This document shows positions 33,020 to 44,369 of a stretch of DNA of 64,000 nt, in pieces. Numbering within the stretch: position 1 is the stretch's first letter; each line of letters opens with the position of its first letter. Under the pieces are notes generated by a model. It worked only from the letters and a program-made list of their open reading frames with translations. It had not been told where the DNA came from and did no database searches. The DNA comes from Ascoidea asiatica (taxonomy: Eukaryota > Ascomycota > Saccharomycetes > Ascoideales > Ascoideaceae): contig BCKQ01000004.1 of NCBI GenBank assembly GCA_001600695.1, forward strand, positions 1 to 64,000, read 5' to 3'. Position numbers and translations under genes: made by a program.

Positions 33020-34340
33020 AATATAAGAAGGTTTTGAATTTGCAGCGGTGGAAGCTTGAAAAATAAAATTAAAGAACCTTGTATGCAAAATTTACAACAT
33101 CCAAATATAATCTTGGCAATATTATTAGCAGATGTTGATTTAACAAATTCATCAGCTTTACAAGCTGCAAAATTAATTGACCCAAATGGTGAAAAAACTA
33201 TCGGAGTTATAACAAAAATGGATTTATTTCAACCAAATTTTTTTATAATAAAGAAATTCTCAAATAAAAAAAAATATCCATTAAAAATGAGATATGTTGA
33301 AGTTATAACAAAATTACTTATAGAACTAACAAATTCTTCATCGATTGTATTTTTTTTTAAAAAAAAATAATAATAGTAATTCTAATAAAAATATTAAATT
33401 ATGTAATAATTGAAAAAGATGTGAAAAAGAATTCTTCAAAATCGAGAATAATAAATATTTGAAAAATTGTAATGTTGGTACAAAAATTTCAAAAAAAAAA
33501 ATCAATTAAAATTTTAGAAAATCCAATCTCAAATTCATTAATTCTAACACAGGATGCAGTTTAACAAGAGTTGAAAGATACATCATAAATTTAAAGTTGA
33601 ATTTAATGATAGAAAATCAACACCAAAAATTTATTCAACAAGTACTGTACATTTATTAAAATTATCAATAAAAGAGATAAGTAAATGATTTTGTAGAAAT
33701 AATAAAAACCATTATTAAGAAGTAAATTAGATCAGTTTTAAATTTATTAGCATTAAGATATTGGGATAAGCCACCAATTATTTTAAAAAGTGGTAATAAA
33801 ATTGAAGATAGATAGATACAAAAACTGAATATTTCAAAAGCACCAAAAAATTCAGAAACAGTACATAAAAATCAAGGATTTCCATGAGATATTGAAATTC
33901 CATCATAAGTATCTTATAAATATCTACCAATTGCAACACTTAATAATGAATATATATTATCTCTATTAATACCATAAATAGATTTTATTTAATTAATTAA
34001 CTGAAATACAGTATTTAATAATAACTGATCAGTAATATTATATGGAATTAAATGATCAATATTTGAATCAAAATCATGAGATAATAATAAAGCAATGATT
34101 ACACTTGAATCTAAACCTGATGTAAGACGTTGTTTAAATTGTAAAGGAGATTGAATTAAATGAGTTGAATTTGAATGATCAAAACATGATTTATAGATTA
34201 TGAATTCTTTTTAACAATCAGCATAAATTGAAATTTTTGTTGTGGTGATATTTAATTCATCATTAAAAAAATTTGAAAATTGGACACCAATTAATTTCAT
34301 TCCATGAATCAAAACAAGTCTTTTTTCCAGATTAGAATAA
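33020..34340 (+). pseudogene. MGM1: Truncated, decayed copy of mitochondrial dynamin MGM1
   Basis: Fragments of the dynamin-like GTPase Mgm1, which fuses inner mitochondrial membranes, follow in order across all plus-strand frames. The first is NIILAILLADVDLTNSSALQAAKLIDP, then TIGVITKMDL (33056-33300, G-domain), YPLKMRYVEVITK, NCNVGTK and IKILENPISNSL. Next come FKVEFNDRKSTPKIY (about 33587) and LLALRYWDKPPIIL (about 33740), then GFP-stop-DIEIPS and YKYLPIATLNNEY (about 33880-33960). After that, similarity fades through repeated stops to the C-terminus near 34340. There are many frameshifts and stops. The N-terminal targeting region and P-loop are absent, so the copy was incomplete or has lost its 5' part. 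An intact gene must exist elsewhere, because respiring yeast needs it. Confidence 0.85.
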
Positions 34341-34368
34341 AATAATTTAAATCATATTACAAAATTGC

Positions 34369-36413
34369 TCATACAGGAACAAGATAGTTAGAAGGCGCTA
34401 AACCAATGGTGGAATTATTCAATAGTTCTACTTCCCACCATCCATCTTCTTGCATTCTTAGAACTAGCATTAAATCTTTTCTTTTGAATGAAACTTCTTC
34501 TTGTAATCTTGCTTGATAACTAAATTTTGCCTTTGCATGTCTTAGAACAGGTCGACCTGTCAAAGAATACAATGGAAGGCCATTCGCTGCTAGTTTTCTA
34601 CTTCCAATACTATTAGCCGATTTTGCACGGCGGTGATTATATGGACGAGGTTGATCTTGAGTTTGAACTGGATTTCCCCGAGAAATGAAATTTTTTTGAG
34701 AATATTGAAAGCTTTCATTTAGATTTGGATTAGAATCATTATTTTTTTCAGAAAGCTGATTTGAATGTGAATTAACTATAACATTCACTACTTTGGATGG
34801 TGTAGATTTCTTTTGTTTCAATGTCATCATGTCACCGTTACCTCCTACTTTTAGATCTTCTAGTGCTGCTCTTAATGGATCAATTACTCCTATTTCTTGT
34901 AGATTAGTATTGCCTTTAATATTTGAGCTTTGAAATTGTTGATTACTAAATGTTGTAATATTAGCTATAGAAGGAGAAGAAACAGATTTGAAGTTTTTAT
35001 CCTTAATAGTGCTAATTGAAGAAGCCATTGAATTTTCACCTGAATATTTATTTGAAAAAGATTTTGAGTTTTGCAAATTGAAATTTCTTTCTGGAGATAA
35101 AGAATTTTGATTTGATTTACTATAAGAAAATGTATCAGTTGACATTGATGATTGTAGGTGATTCAAATTCCAGGTAGTTGAATCCGGAGACTTTCTGGAT
35201 CTACGTCTTGAAGGTGATGACCAAGTTTTTGAACCTTGAGTAGATTCAACATAACTAGTCAAAGAAGTAGCTTGAGATGTGGTTGTTGATTTTGCCATTG
35301 TTGAGCTTGAGTTATTACTATCATTCGAAGATATTGTAGAAGTGGTGGAGCCTGTTTTTTGAAGAGGATTGTAATGTTTCACATTATCATTATTGAATTT
35401 TGATATGATTTGTGGCTGAGCTTGAATTTGACCATGAGGTAAGGGTTGTTGCAATATTTGTGGTACAATATGTGATTGAGGTTGTTCTTGTTTAAGATTT
35501 AAAAAATTACTTTCTAATACCTCTGAAGAGTTTATAATGGTTGAAGAAATATTTTTCGGTTGCATTTCATTGGAGCTTTGAATATTTTGAAATTGATTTT
35601 GCTGATTTAAATTATTTACAATTGGGCAAATATTTTGTTTTTCAATTTCTAATAAATCTAGAGACAACTCAGGTCTATTGGACATAGTTTTAGAAAAATT
35701 TGGGATTTGTGAATTATCAGGAGGAGGTAATAAAGTTGCTTTATTTAAAATTAAAGGAGAATTTGTTTTTGATTTTGTTTTTAAATTTGAATTTGAATTC
35801 GAATTTAATGGTAAATCATTTAGATTTAATTCAGGAGTATACAAATCATTACCAGTTGCATATTTATTTATGAAATTTTGAATATCAGAATTTGAATTAC
35901 AAAATTCAATTGATTTTCTTATACTTTCACAGGTTTTATCATCTTTAACACAAGCTTCAGAAATTGAATTTGCAAAAGACCATAAATTTTTTTTTATGTA
36001 ATCTATTTTATTTAATTCTAAAGACTGTAGATCATTACAAGTTGATTGCCAATTTGTAATGAAGTTTTCAATTAAAGCTTGATAATTATTCAATTTTAAT
36101 TTGAATTCATCACTTTCAATTATCTTTTGGTTATTTTTATTATTTTTATTAAAAGATAAATGATTCTGTAATTCAATAAATGAATTATTTTTATTATTTA
36201 TTATAGAATAAATATTGGATTTTAGATTCAATTGTTTATTCAATAAATTATTTTGAAAAATTATTAAAGGTTTTAAAATATGAGTAAATAAATGAATTGA
36301 GTGATCAAGATGAGAATTTGAGATATTAGCGGTTTCTAATTTCAAGGATTCTAAAGTTGAATTCAAAGTTATATAGCCTGTTATATCTATATCATTATTG
36401 CTATTATTATTGA

Positions 36414-36444
<31 letters not shown>

Positions 36445-36687
36445 GTTATGGCTATTATTATGATTAATGTTATTGATTTTATGGGTAAAATATTTTGAGG
36501 ATAAATTTAATAATTTTTTTGAATAATCTTCTTCGATTGATATTTTTTCCTTATAAAAATTAATTAAGTCATCAAAAAGTAATTTATTTGATAATGATAT
36601 ATGATTGAATAGCACTTCAACACCAAGATCATCTTTACCCCAAAAGTTATTACAAAAAGTTGAATCTATTGCAATTGTTGATGTCAT
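34369..36687 (-). CDS. HOF1: Hof1/Cyk2-type F-BAR and SH3 cytokinesis protein
   Basis: Bud-neck/contractile-ring adaptor that binds membrane and coordinates septum formation with actomyosin ring closure. The chosen ATG gives 772 residues; the open frame has 13 more codons upstream (a poly-Ile stretch) that do not belong to the domain. An FCH/F-BAR domain occupies about residues 1-290 (FWGKDDLGVEVLFNHISLSN, then INFYKEKISIEEDYSKKL), interrupted by a poly-Asn insertion near residue 80. The middle is a Ser/Gln/Pro-rich disordered region. The last 60 residues are an SH3 domain (AKFSYQARLQEEVSFKRKDLM, then DGWWEVEL and APSNYLVPV). The F-BAR plus single C-terminal SH3 layout fits Hof1/Imp2; Bzz1 has two SH3 domains and is less likely. 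The 3' end faces the MGM1 pseudogene. Confidence 0.82.
36413..36447 (-). repeat. AAT run (poly-Asn in HOF1 F-BAR)
   Basis: An ATT series on the plus strand encodes about 12 Asn within the first half of the HOF1 F-BAR domain, likely in a helix-helix loop. Confidence 0.8.
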
Positions 36688-37570
36688 GATTAATTTTGAT
36701 ATTAAAAATATAATTATAATTATCAACTATCGATTATTAATTATTAATTATTAATTATTAGTTAGAAATATATTTTAATATATCAATAAAAAAATACAAA
36801 ATCTTATAAAGTTTTCAAGAAAATTTATTTTTTATGAAGAAGTTTATGGATAAATTGATTATAAATTAAAATTATAAAAACTTGAAAATAAATAGGAATA
36901 TAAATATAAATATGAAAATAAATAGGAATATGAATTTGGATTGAAATTGAATTTGGATTGAAATTAAAATTGTTTATAAAGTACACTCACTACTTTTAAT
37001 TGACTAGTGGACATTTATTATATTTACATTGTCCATAAATGGCAAAAGGTAAACACAAATCAAAAACATCAACGGTTAGATGTAGAAGCAAAATGAAAAA
37101 AAATATTTCCTTTTCTTCTGGAGCTCACGCCAGCTCAAGTCAGCGAACCAGTCACGGGTGTGAGACCAGAAAACTGTCATTTCTCAACCTCACCCGAGGT
37201 ATAATGGCATGTGATTTATTGCAGGGTGATGGCCAAATTAGGGTCGGAATTCTCAAAAGACTAACTACGTGAAAAAAAAACTGATGTGACTGATGTGTAC
37301 TGCTATTGGTTCATTTGCCGCGGGATACCCGTGGGAGATGAGTTGATTAAGTGAGCATTGAGCATCAATGAATTTACCGGTATTAACCTTACAGTTTTCT
37401 GGTTTTCAGGTTATTATTGATTTCTAGATCTCAAGATATAAAAAGGTAAAAGTTAGTTTAAAAAAAATTAGAATTCTTGAAATCAATAATTAATGATACT
37501 TTCTTTAGTTGCTATTTGATATCATTTTAGTGGTTTAATGAGAGTGAGAAATTTCAAGAAATTTTGAAAA
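36688..37570. other. Intergenic between divergent HOF1 and HPT1
   Basis: Shared 5' region. A 77-codon ORF at 37039-37272 starts with ATG and has a Lys-rich beginning, but it resembles no family that I know and I do not call it. The GC-rich patch CCGCGGGATACCCGTGG lies near 37319 and a TACCGGTA palindrome at 37375-37382. Confidence 0.5.
37375..37382. promoter_or_regulatory. TACCGGTA palindrome
   Basis: Perfect 8-bp palindrome about 190 bases before the HPT1 start, the same 8-mer as before BLM10 and TRP5. Confidence 0.35.
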
Positions 37571-38200
37571 ATGGCAGACGAGAAAACATATATTTCATAT
37601 AATCATGTACATCAGCTTTGTCAAGAAAGTGCAAGCCGAATTCAAAAATTTAAACCAGATTTGATGGTTGCAATTGGAGGAGGAGGATTCATTCCAGCTA
37701 GAATTCTAAGATCATTTTTAAAAGAACATGGAAAACCAAATATTCGAATTATGGCAATTATATTATCATTATATGAAGATGTAGATTCAGTTTCAACAGA
37801 TGAAGAAAAAAGTGGATTAAAAGTTATTCGAAATCAATGGATTGATTTTAAGGAATCTAAAATCTCATTAATAGGTAAAAAAGTTTTAATTGTTGATGAA
37901 GTTGACGATACAAGAACAACTTTACATTATGCATTAAACGAACTTAAAAAAGATGTAATAGAAGAATGTAATAAATTGAATATAAAATATGAAGAAAGCG
38001 GAACTGAATTTGGTATATTTGTTTTACATGACAAACAAAAAGACAAAAAAGCTACGTTACCTAAAGAACTTATGGAAAATGATAGGTATATTGCAGCTAG
38101 AAAAATGGAAGATGTTTGGATTGCATATCCTTGGGAATCTACAGATATAGTCTATCATACGAAAATGGCAATGAAGCAAGGTAACGATGTGTTTTTGTAG
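37571..38200 (+). CDS. HPT1: Hypoxanthine-guanine phosphoribosyltransferase
   Basis: Cytosolic purine-salvage enzyme converting hypoxanthine and guanine with PRPP to IMP and GMP. The 209 residues agree with yeast Hpt1 (about 221). The start MADEKTYISYNHVHQLCQ is the family N-terminus, followed by KPDLMVAIGGGGFIPARILR. The PRPP-binding signature is VLIVDEVDDTRTT at residues 105-117, and the C-terminal block is YPWESTDIVYHT. The related xanthine enzyme Xpt1 shares the fold, but the GIFVLHDKQK and TDIVYHTKMA segments fit Hpt1 better. Confidence 0.93.
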   Translation: MADEKTYISYNHVHQLCQESASRIQKFKPDLMVAIGGGGFIPARILRSFLKEHGKPNIRIMAIILSLYEDVDSVSTDEEKSGLKVIRNQWIDFKESKISLIGKKVLIVDEVDDTRTTLHYALNELKKDVIEECNKLNIKYEESGTEFGIFVLHDKQKDKKATLPKELMENDRYIAARKMEDVWIAYPWESTDIVYHTKMAMKQGNDVFL

Positions 38201-38638
38201 TTATACTGTATATAATTACTTTTATAAGATTCAGTAACTTATAAATAAAAATCTTCAAATCAAAATCAAATATCTGGATTCAGGACTTCCGGAGTGATCA
38301 AAGCATCATGTGATATTTAAAGACACCGTATCATGTGACACATTTCAGCAAAATTTAAACCCATTTTCATTTATAGCAGGCATAAGCGAGAAACCGTGAA
38401 AGAAGGTCGAAGCTCTTGCGGCGGAAGAGCAATTCCAATTCCATTCCCTACACCACTACACCAGAACAGCAACGCACGAGCAGAATAGCTCAATAGCTCA
38501 ATAACGCAATAGCACAACACGGTGCCCTAAGCTCAATATATTAATCAAGATGATCAATTAACTTACTATTTATTATGAATATATTGTAATGATATCTTGC
38601 AATAGTATTATATATAAATTCAAATAACTAGCAATAAT

Positions 38639-38682
38639 CTAATAGTAATACTAATAGTAATACTAATAGTAATACTAATACT
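38639..38682 (+). repeat. CTAATAGTAATA minisatellite
   Basis: About three and a half copies of a 12-bp unit, upstream of the karyopherin gene. Confidence 0.8.
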
Positions 38683-38834
38683 CCCAATATCCTCCCATAT
38701 ATTCTCACTCTCACTCTCCTACACCGTATTTACACTGCTATATTCTTATTATCATTATAATAATATATTCTATTCTATTCTATTATATTCTGCTCTTCTC
38801 TACTATACTCATATTATTCTAACTTAGTTACTCT

Positions 38835-38895
38835 ACTACCACTACCACTACCACTACCATTTCCACTATCACTATCACTATCACTATCACTAACA
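38835..38895 (+). repeat. CCACTA / TATCAC microsatellite
   Basis: About four ACTACC-type hexamers followed by five TATCAC-type hexamers, 100-160 bases before the karyopherin start; likely in its leader or core promoter. Confidence 0.8.
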
Positions 38896-38997
38896 ATACC
38901 AATACCACACTCTGTCTTACAATCTATCTCACTACCCTCTCATACTGTCTTACCACCTTCTTTCCAAAAACTTTTTTTTAAATATATCCAATGCAAA

Positions 38998-39558
38998 ATG
39001 AATAAAAGAGATATCAAAGGTTTTTTGGCTGACACTTTTAATCCAAATCTACAGAAAAGATTAAACGCTGAGAAAAATTTAATCAGTTTATTATCAAATG
39101 ATGGGTTTATAACTTATTGTCTTACTTTATCTTCTTCAAATTCCAATTCTAATTCTAACTCCCAGAATAATCAAAAGGATAATAATACTAATAATGATCA
39201 AAATGATGATAATGATGTATCCCCTTCTATAAAATTGGCAGCGCTTCTTTTTTTTAAAAATAATTTAAATAATAGAAAAATTTCTGATAATGAAAAATTA
39301 CAAATAAAATCAAGCTTAATAATTTCAATTTTAAATAATTCAAATAATTATAACTTTAGAATTCATTTACTATCTTCAATCCAAATTTTACTTAATACTG
39401 ATTTCAAACAAAATAATTTTAATTTTATTTTAGATTTGATTCAAAATTCAATTCAATTATTATCTTCAATTACAAATACTTCTAATAATAATATTACTAT
39501 TAATTCAAATATAAAACAATCTTCTTCTACTCTAATCACTAATAATAACAATGATAAC

Positions 39559-39595
<37 letters not shown>

Positions 39596-42500
39596 TTTTA
39601 ACCGCACTCTTGATATTGAATGAATTAAGTAAATTTATTAAAAATAATTTACCTCAAAATATTATTACCGTTAAAACAATATCTCAAAAAGATGAAAAAT
39701 TAATTCAAATTTGGAATGATTTAAATCTTTCGATATTACCAACACTATTAAACTTTTCAAATCATTTAATTCAATCAATCAATAATATCCAATCTATTTC
39801 TCAATCGAATTCTCAATTAAATTTCCAATTCCTTTATTATATTATAAAAATTTTTAAATATAATACTTTTAATAATCTTTCTGTACCTTATTTTATTCAA
39901 TCTAATGATTCAAATTTTCAGAATTTTAATAAATGGTTATCAATTCATTTAGATATTATTCAGTCTCAATCAATTGATTCTATTATATTAAATAATATAA
40001 AAAATGATAATAATGATAATAGTAATAATAGTAATAATAATAATAATCATAAAAATTTTCAAATTAAATTAAAAAAATGGTCTTTTCATAATATTTCAAG
40101 AATTTTATTAAAATTAAATTCTTTCATAAATAATTCTTCAACAAATAATTTGAATTCAAAATATTCAAATACGATAATTAAACAAAATTATTTAAATTTA
40201 ATAAATTATTTCTTTCAAAATGATTTAAACTCAATTTTATCTATTTTTTTTAATCAAATTCAAAATTTTTCAAACTCAAAAATTTTTTTACATAATTCAA
40301 ATTTATTTTATTTAATCGATTTTTTCTCAAATTTAATTTCAAAAAATTTAAATTCAAATTTAATCCCAAAAAATTTAGATTCTTTTAATTACCTTTTAGA
40401 TAATAATAATTTAAAAAAATTAATTAATTATTTAATTTTTCCTTTGATTTCTGGTTTTAATTTTTTAAATGATAAACAAATATCAAATAATCAAAATAGT
40501 CAAAAAGAATCTGAAAATTCAATTGAAATCCTTGAATTATTTCAAGATTCACAAAAAGATTATTTTAATAAATTTTTTAATAATGATTCAATTAATGATG
40601 AATTAAATGGTAGAAATGCTTCTTTAAGCTTTTTAAGTAAATTAGTTTCAATAAGATTTAATCAATCAATTGATATTTTATTAGATCTATTAAAATTAAT
40701 TTTTGATCAAAGAAAACAATCTAATAAGTCAATTAATTTAAATGATTATTTAAACTTAAATTCAATTGTCAAAGACAAAGAAACTAATGATAATATTGAT
40801 ATTAATTTAATTAATCAAGCCATAAATTATGATTCAAATCAAGATTATTCAAACTTTAATTATATTGAATCAAAAAGTGCTTTTCAAATGGAATCTGCTT
40901 TGCAAATTTTAAATTTATTAATTAATCAAATTTTAAATGAAGAAAATTTAATAGATTTAAAACAATATCAAGATTTAATTGAAAATATTATCGAAAATTA
41001 TGTGATTCCAGAACTTTTTCAATTTAAATTCAAATTCTTAACTTCAAGAGCTTTAGAAACAATTTCAACTTTAAAATTCAAATTCAATAATATTTCAATT
41101 TTATCAAATATTTTTGATTCTATACTAAAGTTAATTCAATATATTGAAAAATATGATTCCTTATCTATTTCTTCAGATAACAATAATTCTTTTCAATTAT
41201 CAAATAACATAAATAAAGCTATTGAAGAATTACCTGATGAAAATATTTTCTCTTTAAATACTTTCAATGATAATTTTTTTGAACAATTGATTCAATCAAA
41301 TAATTCAAATTCAAGTTCAAACTCAGTTTCAAGCTTCAATAATAGTAATTCGGATTCGAACGACTCAAATTTAATCATAAAACTTGAATATTTAAATGCT
41401 TTAAAAACTTTATTAATCAATAAGGATATAATCAATTATATGAAATCTTATATTCCTTCTTTAATAGATCAGCTATTTATCTTAATTAATAATTATGATT
41501 TTGATTTATTAACTGAGATTTTAGAAGAATTTATAAATGTATACTCAAATAATATTAATGATATTAAATTTGTTATCAAGTTATGCTTAAAAATATCTAT
41601 CAACCTTTATAGAAATTTAGCCTTATTATCAAATTCTAACAATCAATCAAAATCAACTGCCATTATTAGCGATGAAACAAATAAAGAGTTTATTTGCTTT
41701 GGTTTGATTAACAATTTATCTTTCATTATTAATAAAAATGATAATAATAAATATTTATTAATTAAAATCTGGGAAATCATTCAAATAAATTTCAAATTAG
41801 TTCTAAATAATTCAATGTTATCATTTTTAGAAGAAATGATTGATATTATTAATGATTTTATTGTAATATTTAGAAATTTCTATCTCCCAAATCTTGAAGA
41901 AGTTTTATTTAAAGAATTAATGTTGGAAAATTTTGATAGTTTTGATTATAAGAATTACTTTGATAATTTTGTTAGTTTTATGGAAAATTATATTTTATTA
42001 GGGTTTAATAAACGTTTAAATCAAAAATTTTTGAATAAACTTAATTTTGAATTGCTTTCTTCTGAAGGATTTCACCAATCATCACAGATTTCAAATATTT
42101 TTAGTTTTTATAAAGATTTTTTGTCAGAGAAAAGTTCAAGTATATCCTCAGTTCTAAAAATTTCAGATAATTCCAGTAATTTATCTTCTACAATATTATT
42201 TAAAATAGTTAAAATTAATTTGGAAAATCTCAGTGATTCTGTAAGTGAACAGAAAATTATTAATATTGGTTATTCCTTTAGTATTTTTAGTGATTTGGTC
42301 TTAGTACTTAAATCATTATCAACTAATTTAACTCTTTCTACATCAACTAATGAAAATGACATATTTATGGTTAACGATTTAAATAGTAATGCTAATAATG
42401 CAGTTTTCATAGAGATTTTAACTCAATCTTTACTTACATTTGCCAGAACATTCCCTTCATTTATTATTGAAAATCCTGGTAGTATTAATTTGGATCTTGA

Positions 42501-43311
42501 CAGTATATATAGTGATCAGGAGTTTTGTACCACTTTCCAAAGCTTTTTACAGTTAATAATCAACTGTATTAATTATAGGCCATTAATTACTCTTCAATTG
42601 ATGAATGAATTTACCAAAAATAATGGAGAAGAGATTCTAAATGGATGTGAGGACGAATCGGAAGGTAACTATATGATTCAGTATATGGAAAATTTTAATT
42701 TTGTATTTCTATCTGATATATGGCTAAACTCTCAGAGTCAAGCAGAAATTTATGAAAATTTTAATCAGTCATTTTTTAATTTGAAATTACAAATTTTTGT
42801 TATTATTTCTTTATTAAAGAATTCTCAAAGTTTAGCAGAGCAAAATCGAAACTTGTTTATTCCTAATATGAATAGTTCTGATCAATTTGAAGAATTTGTT
42901 AATATGCTAATTTATAAATTAGTGGAACTATTTTATTTATTTCTTAAAATAATCTACCAAAAAGATGCAAAGGATTCATCTAAAGATATTAGTGATGCAG
43001 AAGAAGAAACAATATTTAGTGGTACTCAGGAAGATATTTTCTCGAAAGATAAATTTCGATTGGAGTTATTACATTTTGATACATTGGTCTCGTCAACTAA
43101 TGGCTCTAGTACACCTGTTGGAAGTGAAAGTAGTTCAAATGACAATGAAGTTCGAATAAATTTGTTAAGTGAATTTTATGAATTTTTAAAAGGAGTTTCA
43201 GATAAAAGTCAAATCAAATTTATGGAGATAGTAAACAGTAAAGAAAATTATCAAGAACTTTTAAATTATTTTATGGAAGCTGGAAATTCCAATGAAGAGT
43301 TGTTAATGTGA
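38998..43311 (+). CDS. Importin-7/8-type karyopherin (Sxm1/Nmd5 family), Asn-rich
   Basis: Predicted nuclear transport receptor of the importin-beta superfamily that carries ribosomal proteins and other cargo. The length is 1437 residues against about 950-1050 in baker's yeast; the excess is Asn/Ser/Ile-rich inserts, including a poly-Asn run near residue 190. Evidence for the family is at the N-terminus: RLNAEKNLISLLSNDGFITYCLTL, then SIKLAALLFFKNNLNNR, the importin-beta N-terminal pattern, and further helical repeats throughout (for example YVIPELFQFKFKFLTSRALETISTL at about 665-690). The C-terminus is acidic. The sequence is too divergent for me to separate SXM1 from NMD5, and a pre-duplication gene is possible. 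The weakest point is the heavily biased middle part. Confidence 0.68.
39543..39594 (+). repeat. AAT/AAC run (poly-Asn in karyopherin)
   Basis: A run encoding NNN-D-NNNN... about 17 Asn in a loop of the karyopherin solenoid. Confidence 0.85.
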
Positions 43312-43836
43312 ATCTATAAAATGAATTTTTGTTATTGTGATTTTTGTTTTTATGTTCAATTTTTTTTTATATTTTTCAAATTTTTTTATACTTTTCAGTT
43401 TTTTTTATTCACCATAATTTTAAATTTTCTGCTTTCATTTACTCATTCTCTAACCAAAATTGTTTTTGGCTCAAAATTGTTTCTTTATTATTAGTTTTGA
43501 AATAAATTTAGTTTTTAATTGATTTAAATTTTGGCAAAATTAACTGTAAAGACATAAGAAAAGTAGTTTAAAAATCTAAAAAGTAAAATATTCGGATAAT
43601 TTTTTTTAAAAAGTTAAGAAAACCCCTAATATAATAGGAAATATAAATACATTGAAAAGGAAAAAGGAAAAAGGAAAAAGGAAAAAAGAAAAAAGAAAAT
43701 AATAAAATATGATTATAAAAAAAAAAATGGAAGCAAAATCAGAAAAGCTATAATACAAAAGTTCAAATNAAAAAAAAAAAAAAAAAAAAATAGATAAGAA
43801 TACAAGTATGAAGTTGAATAGCTAGTTAAATTAAAT
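43312..43836. other. Convergent intergenic with A-rich repeats
   Basis: Between the 3' ends of the karyopherin gene and NCB2. It holds a GGAAAAA heptamer array (about 43655-43697) and a long A-run after an undetermined base at 43769. The A-run length is probably uncertain in the assembly. Confidence 0.6.
43655..43697 (+). repeat. GGAAAAA heptanucleotide repeat
   Basis: About four GGAAAAA units decaying into GAAAAAA units, in the spacer between convergent genes. Confidence 0.8.
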
Positions 43837-44369
43837 TTAAGAAACATTTAAACCGAAAAATTTTTTTTTTGAATTACTAAATAATTCCTGTTGTTTTTTA
43901 AGCAATTCTTCTTCTGTCATACCAGTATTCTGAAACTTATGATGTTTTCTTTCTCTACCTTTTAAACTCTCTTTATGTTTTGACAATAAATTTTTTATAG
44001 GCTCAATATAATCATCATAATCCAATAAGTCTAAGGCCTTTATTACATGATCACTTGCAATAGTTTTTTTAGCTTCTTGTTCAGCAATGAGATTGGATTC
44101 GGCAGCTAATATCATTAAAAACTCTACACAACATTCAATAATTACTTCTCTTCCATCTTTAGATACAGCTAGATCTGCAGGCAATATTTCGGATATTATT
44201 TTTTGAACAGTAGCTATAATTTGAGAAACAAAAGTTAGTAAACAAATTTAATTAGAAAAAAAATTAGAAATTAACTTTAATTGAAATAACAATTATTTTA
44301 AAAAAATCAAATCATACCTTTTGGCAAAGATAATTCTTCCGCAGAGGAAGTCCCACCATATTCAGACAT
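43837..44369 (-). CDS. NCB2: NC2 beta / Dr1 transcription repressor (spliced, one intron)
   Basis: Histone-fold subunit of negative cofactor 2, which with NC2 alpha binds TBP on promoter DNA and controls RNA polymerase II initiation in the nucleus. Exon 1 is 44369-44318 (MSEYGGTSSAEELSLPK) and exon 2 is 44213-43837; spliced length is 142 residues, close to 146 in baker's yeast. The junction SLPK-A-TVQKIISEILP restores the first helix of the histone fold. Then follow SKDGREVIIECCVEFLMILAAESN, EAKKTIASDHVIKALDLLDY and the C-terminal MTEEELLKKQQELFSNS helix. The second exon alone has an ATG at 44184, but that start would miss the first fold helix. Confidence 0.95.
44214..44317 (-). other. NCB2: Intron in NCB2 (104 nt)
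   Basis: On the minus strand: donor GTATGA at 44317, canonical branch TACTAAC (44240-44234), acceptor TATAG ending at 44214. Splicing completes the Ala codon of SLPKATVQ. Confidence 0.93.

Larger units (their letters stand above)
38201..38997. other. Intergenic rich in short tandem repeats
   Basis: Spacer between HPT1 and the karyopherin gene. A relatively GC-rich patch at 38395-38530 contains the hairpin GCTCTT-GCGGCGG-AAGAGC (38412-38430). Further right come a CTAATAGTAATA array (about 38639-38682), a TTCTA array near 38770 and a CCACTA/TATCAC array (about 38835-38895) that runs close to the start codon. No gene is seen. Confidence 0.6.

Noticed and set aside
33056-33370. 104-codon ORF as a small GTPase gene
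   Set aside because: It is the G-domain piece of the decayed MGM1 copy; it starts without the P-loop and the rest follows in other frames.
37039-37272. 77-codon ATG ORF with Lys-rich start
   Set aside because: I recognise no family; codon use and amino-acid composition change after 20 codons. Transcript data would be needed to call it.
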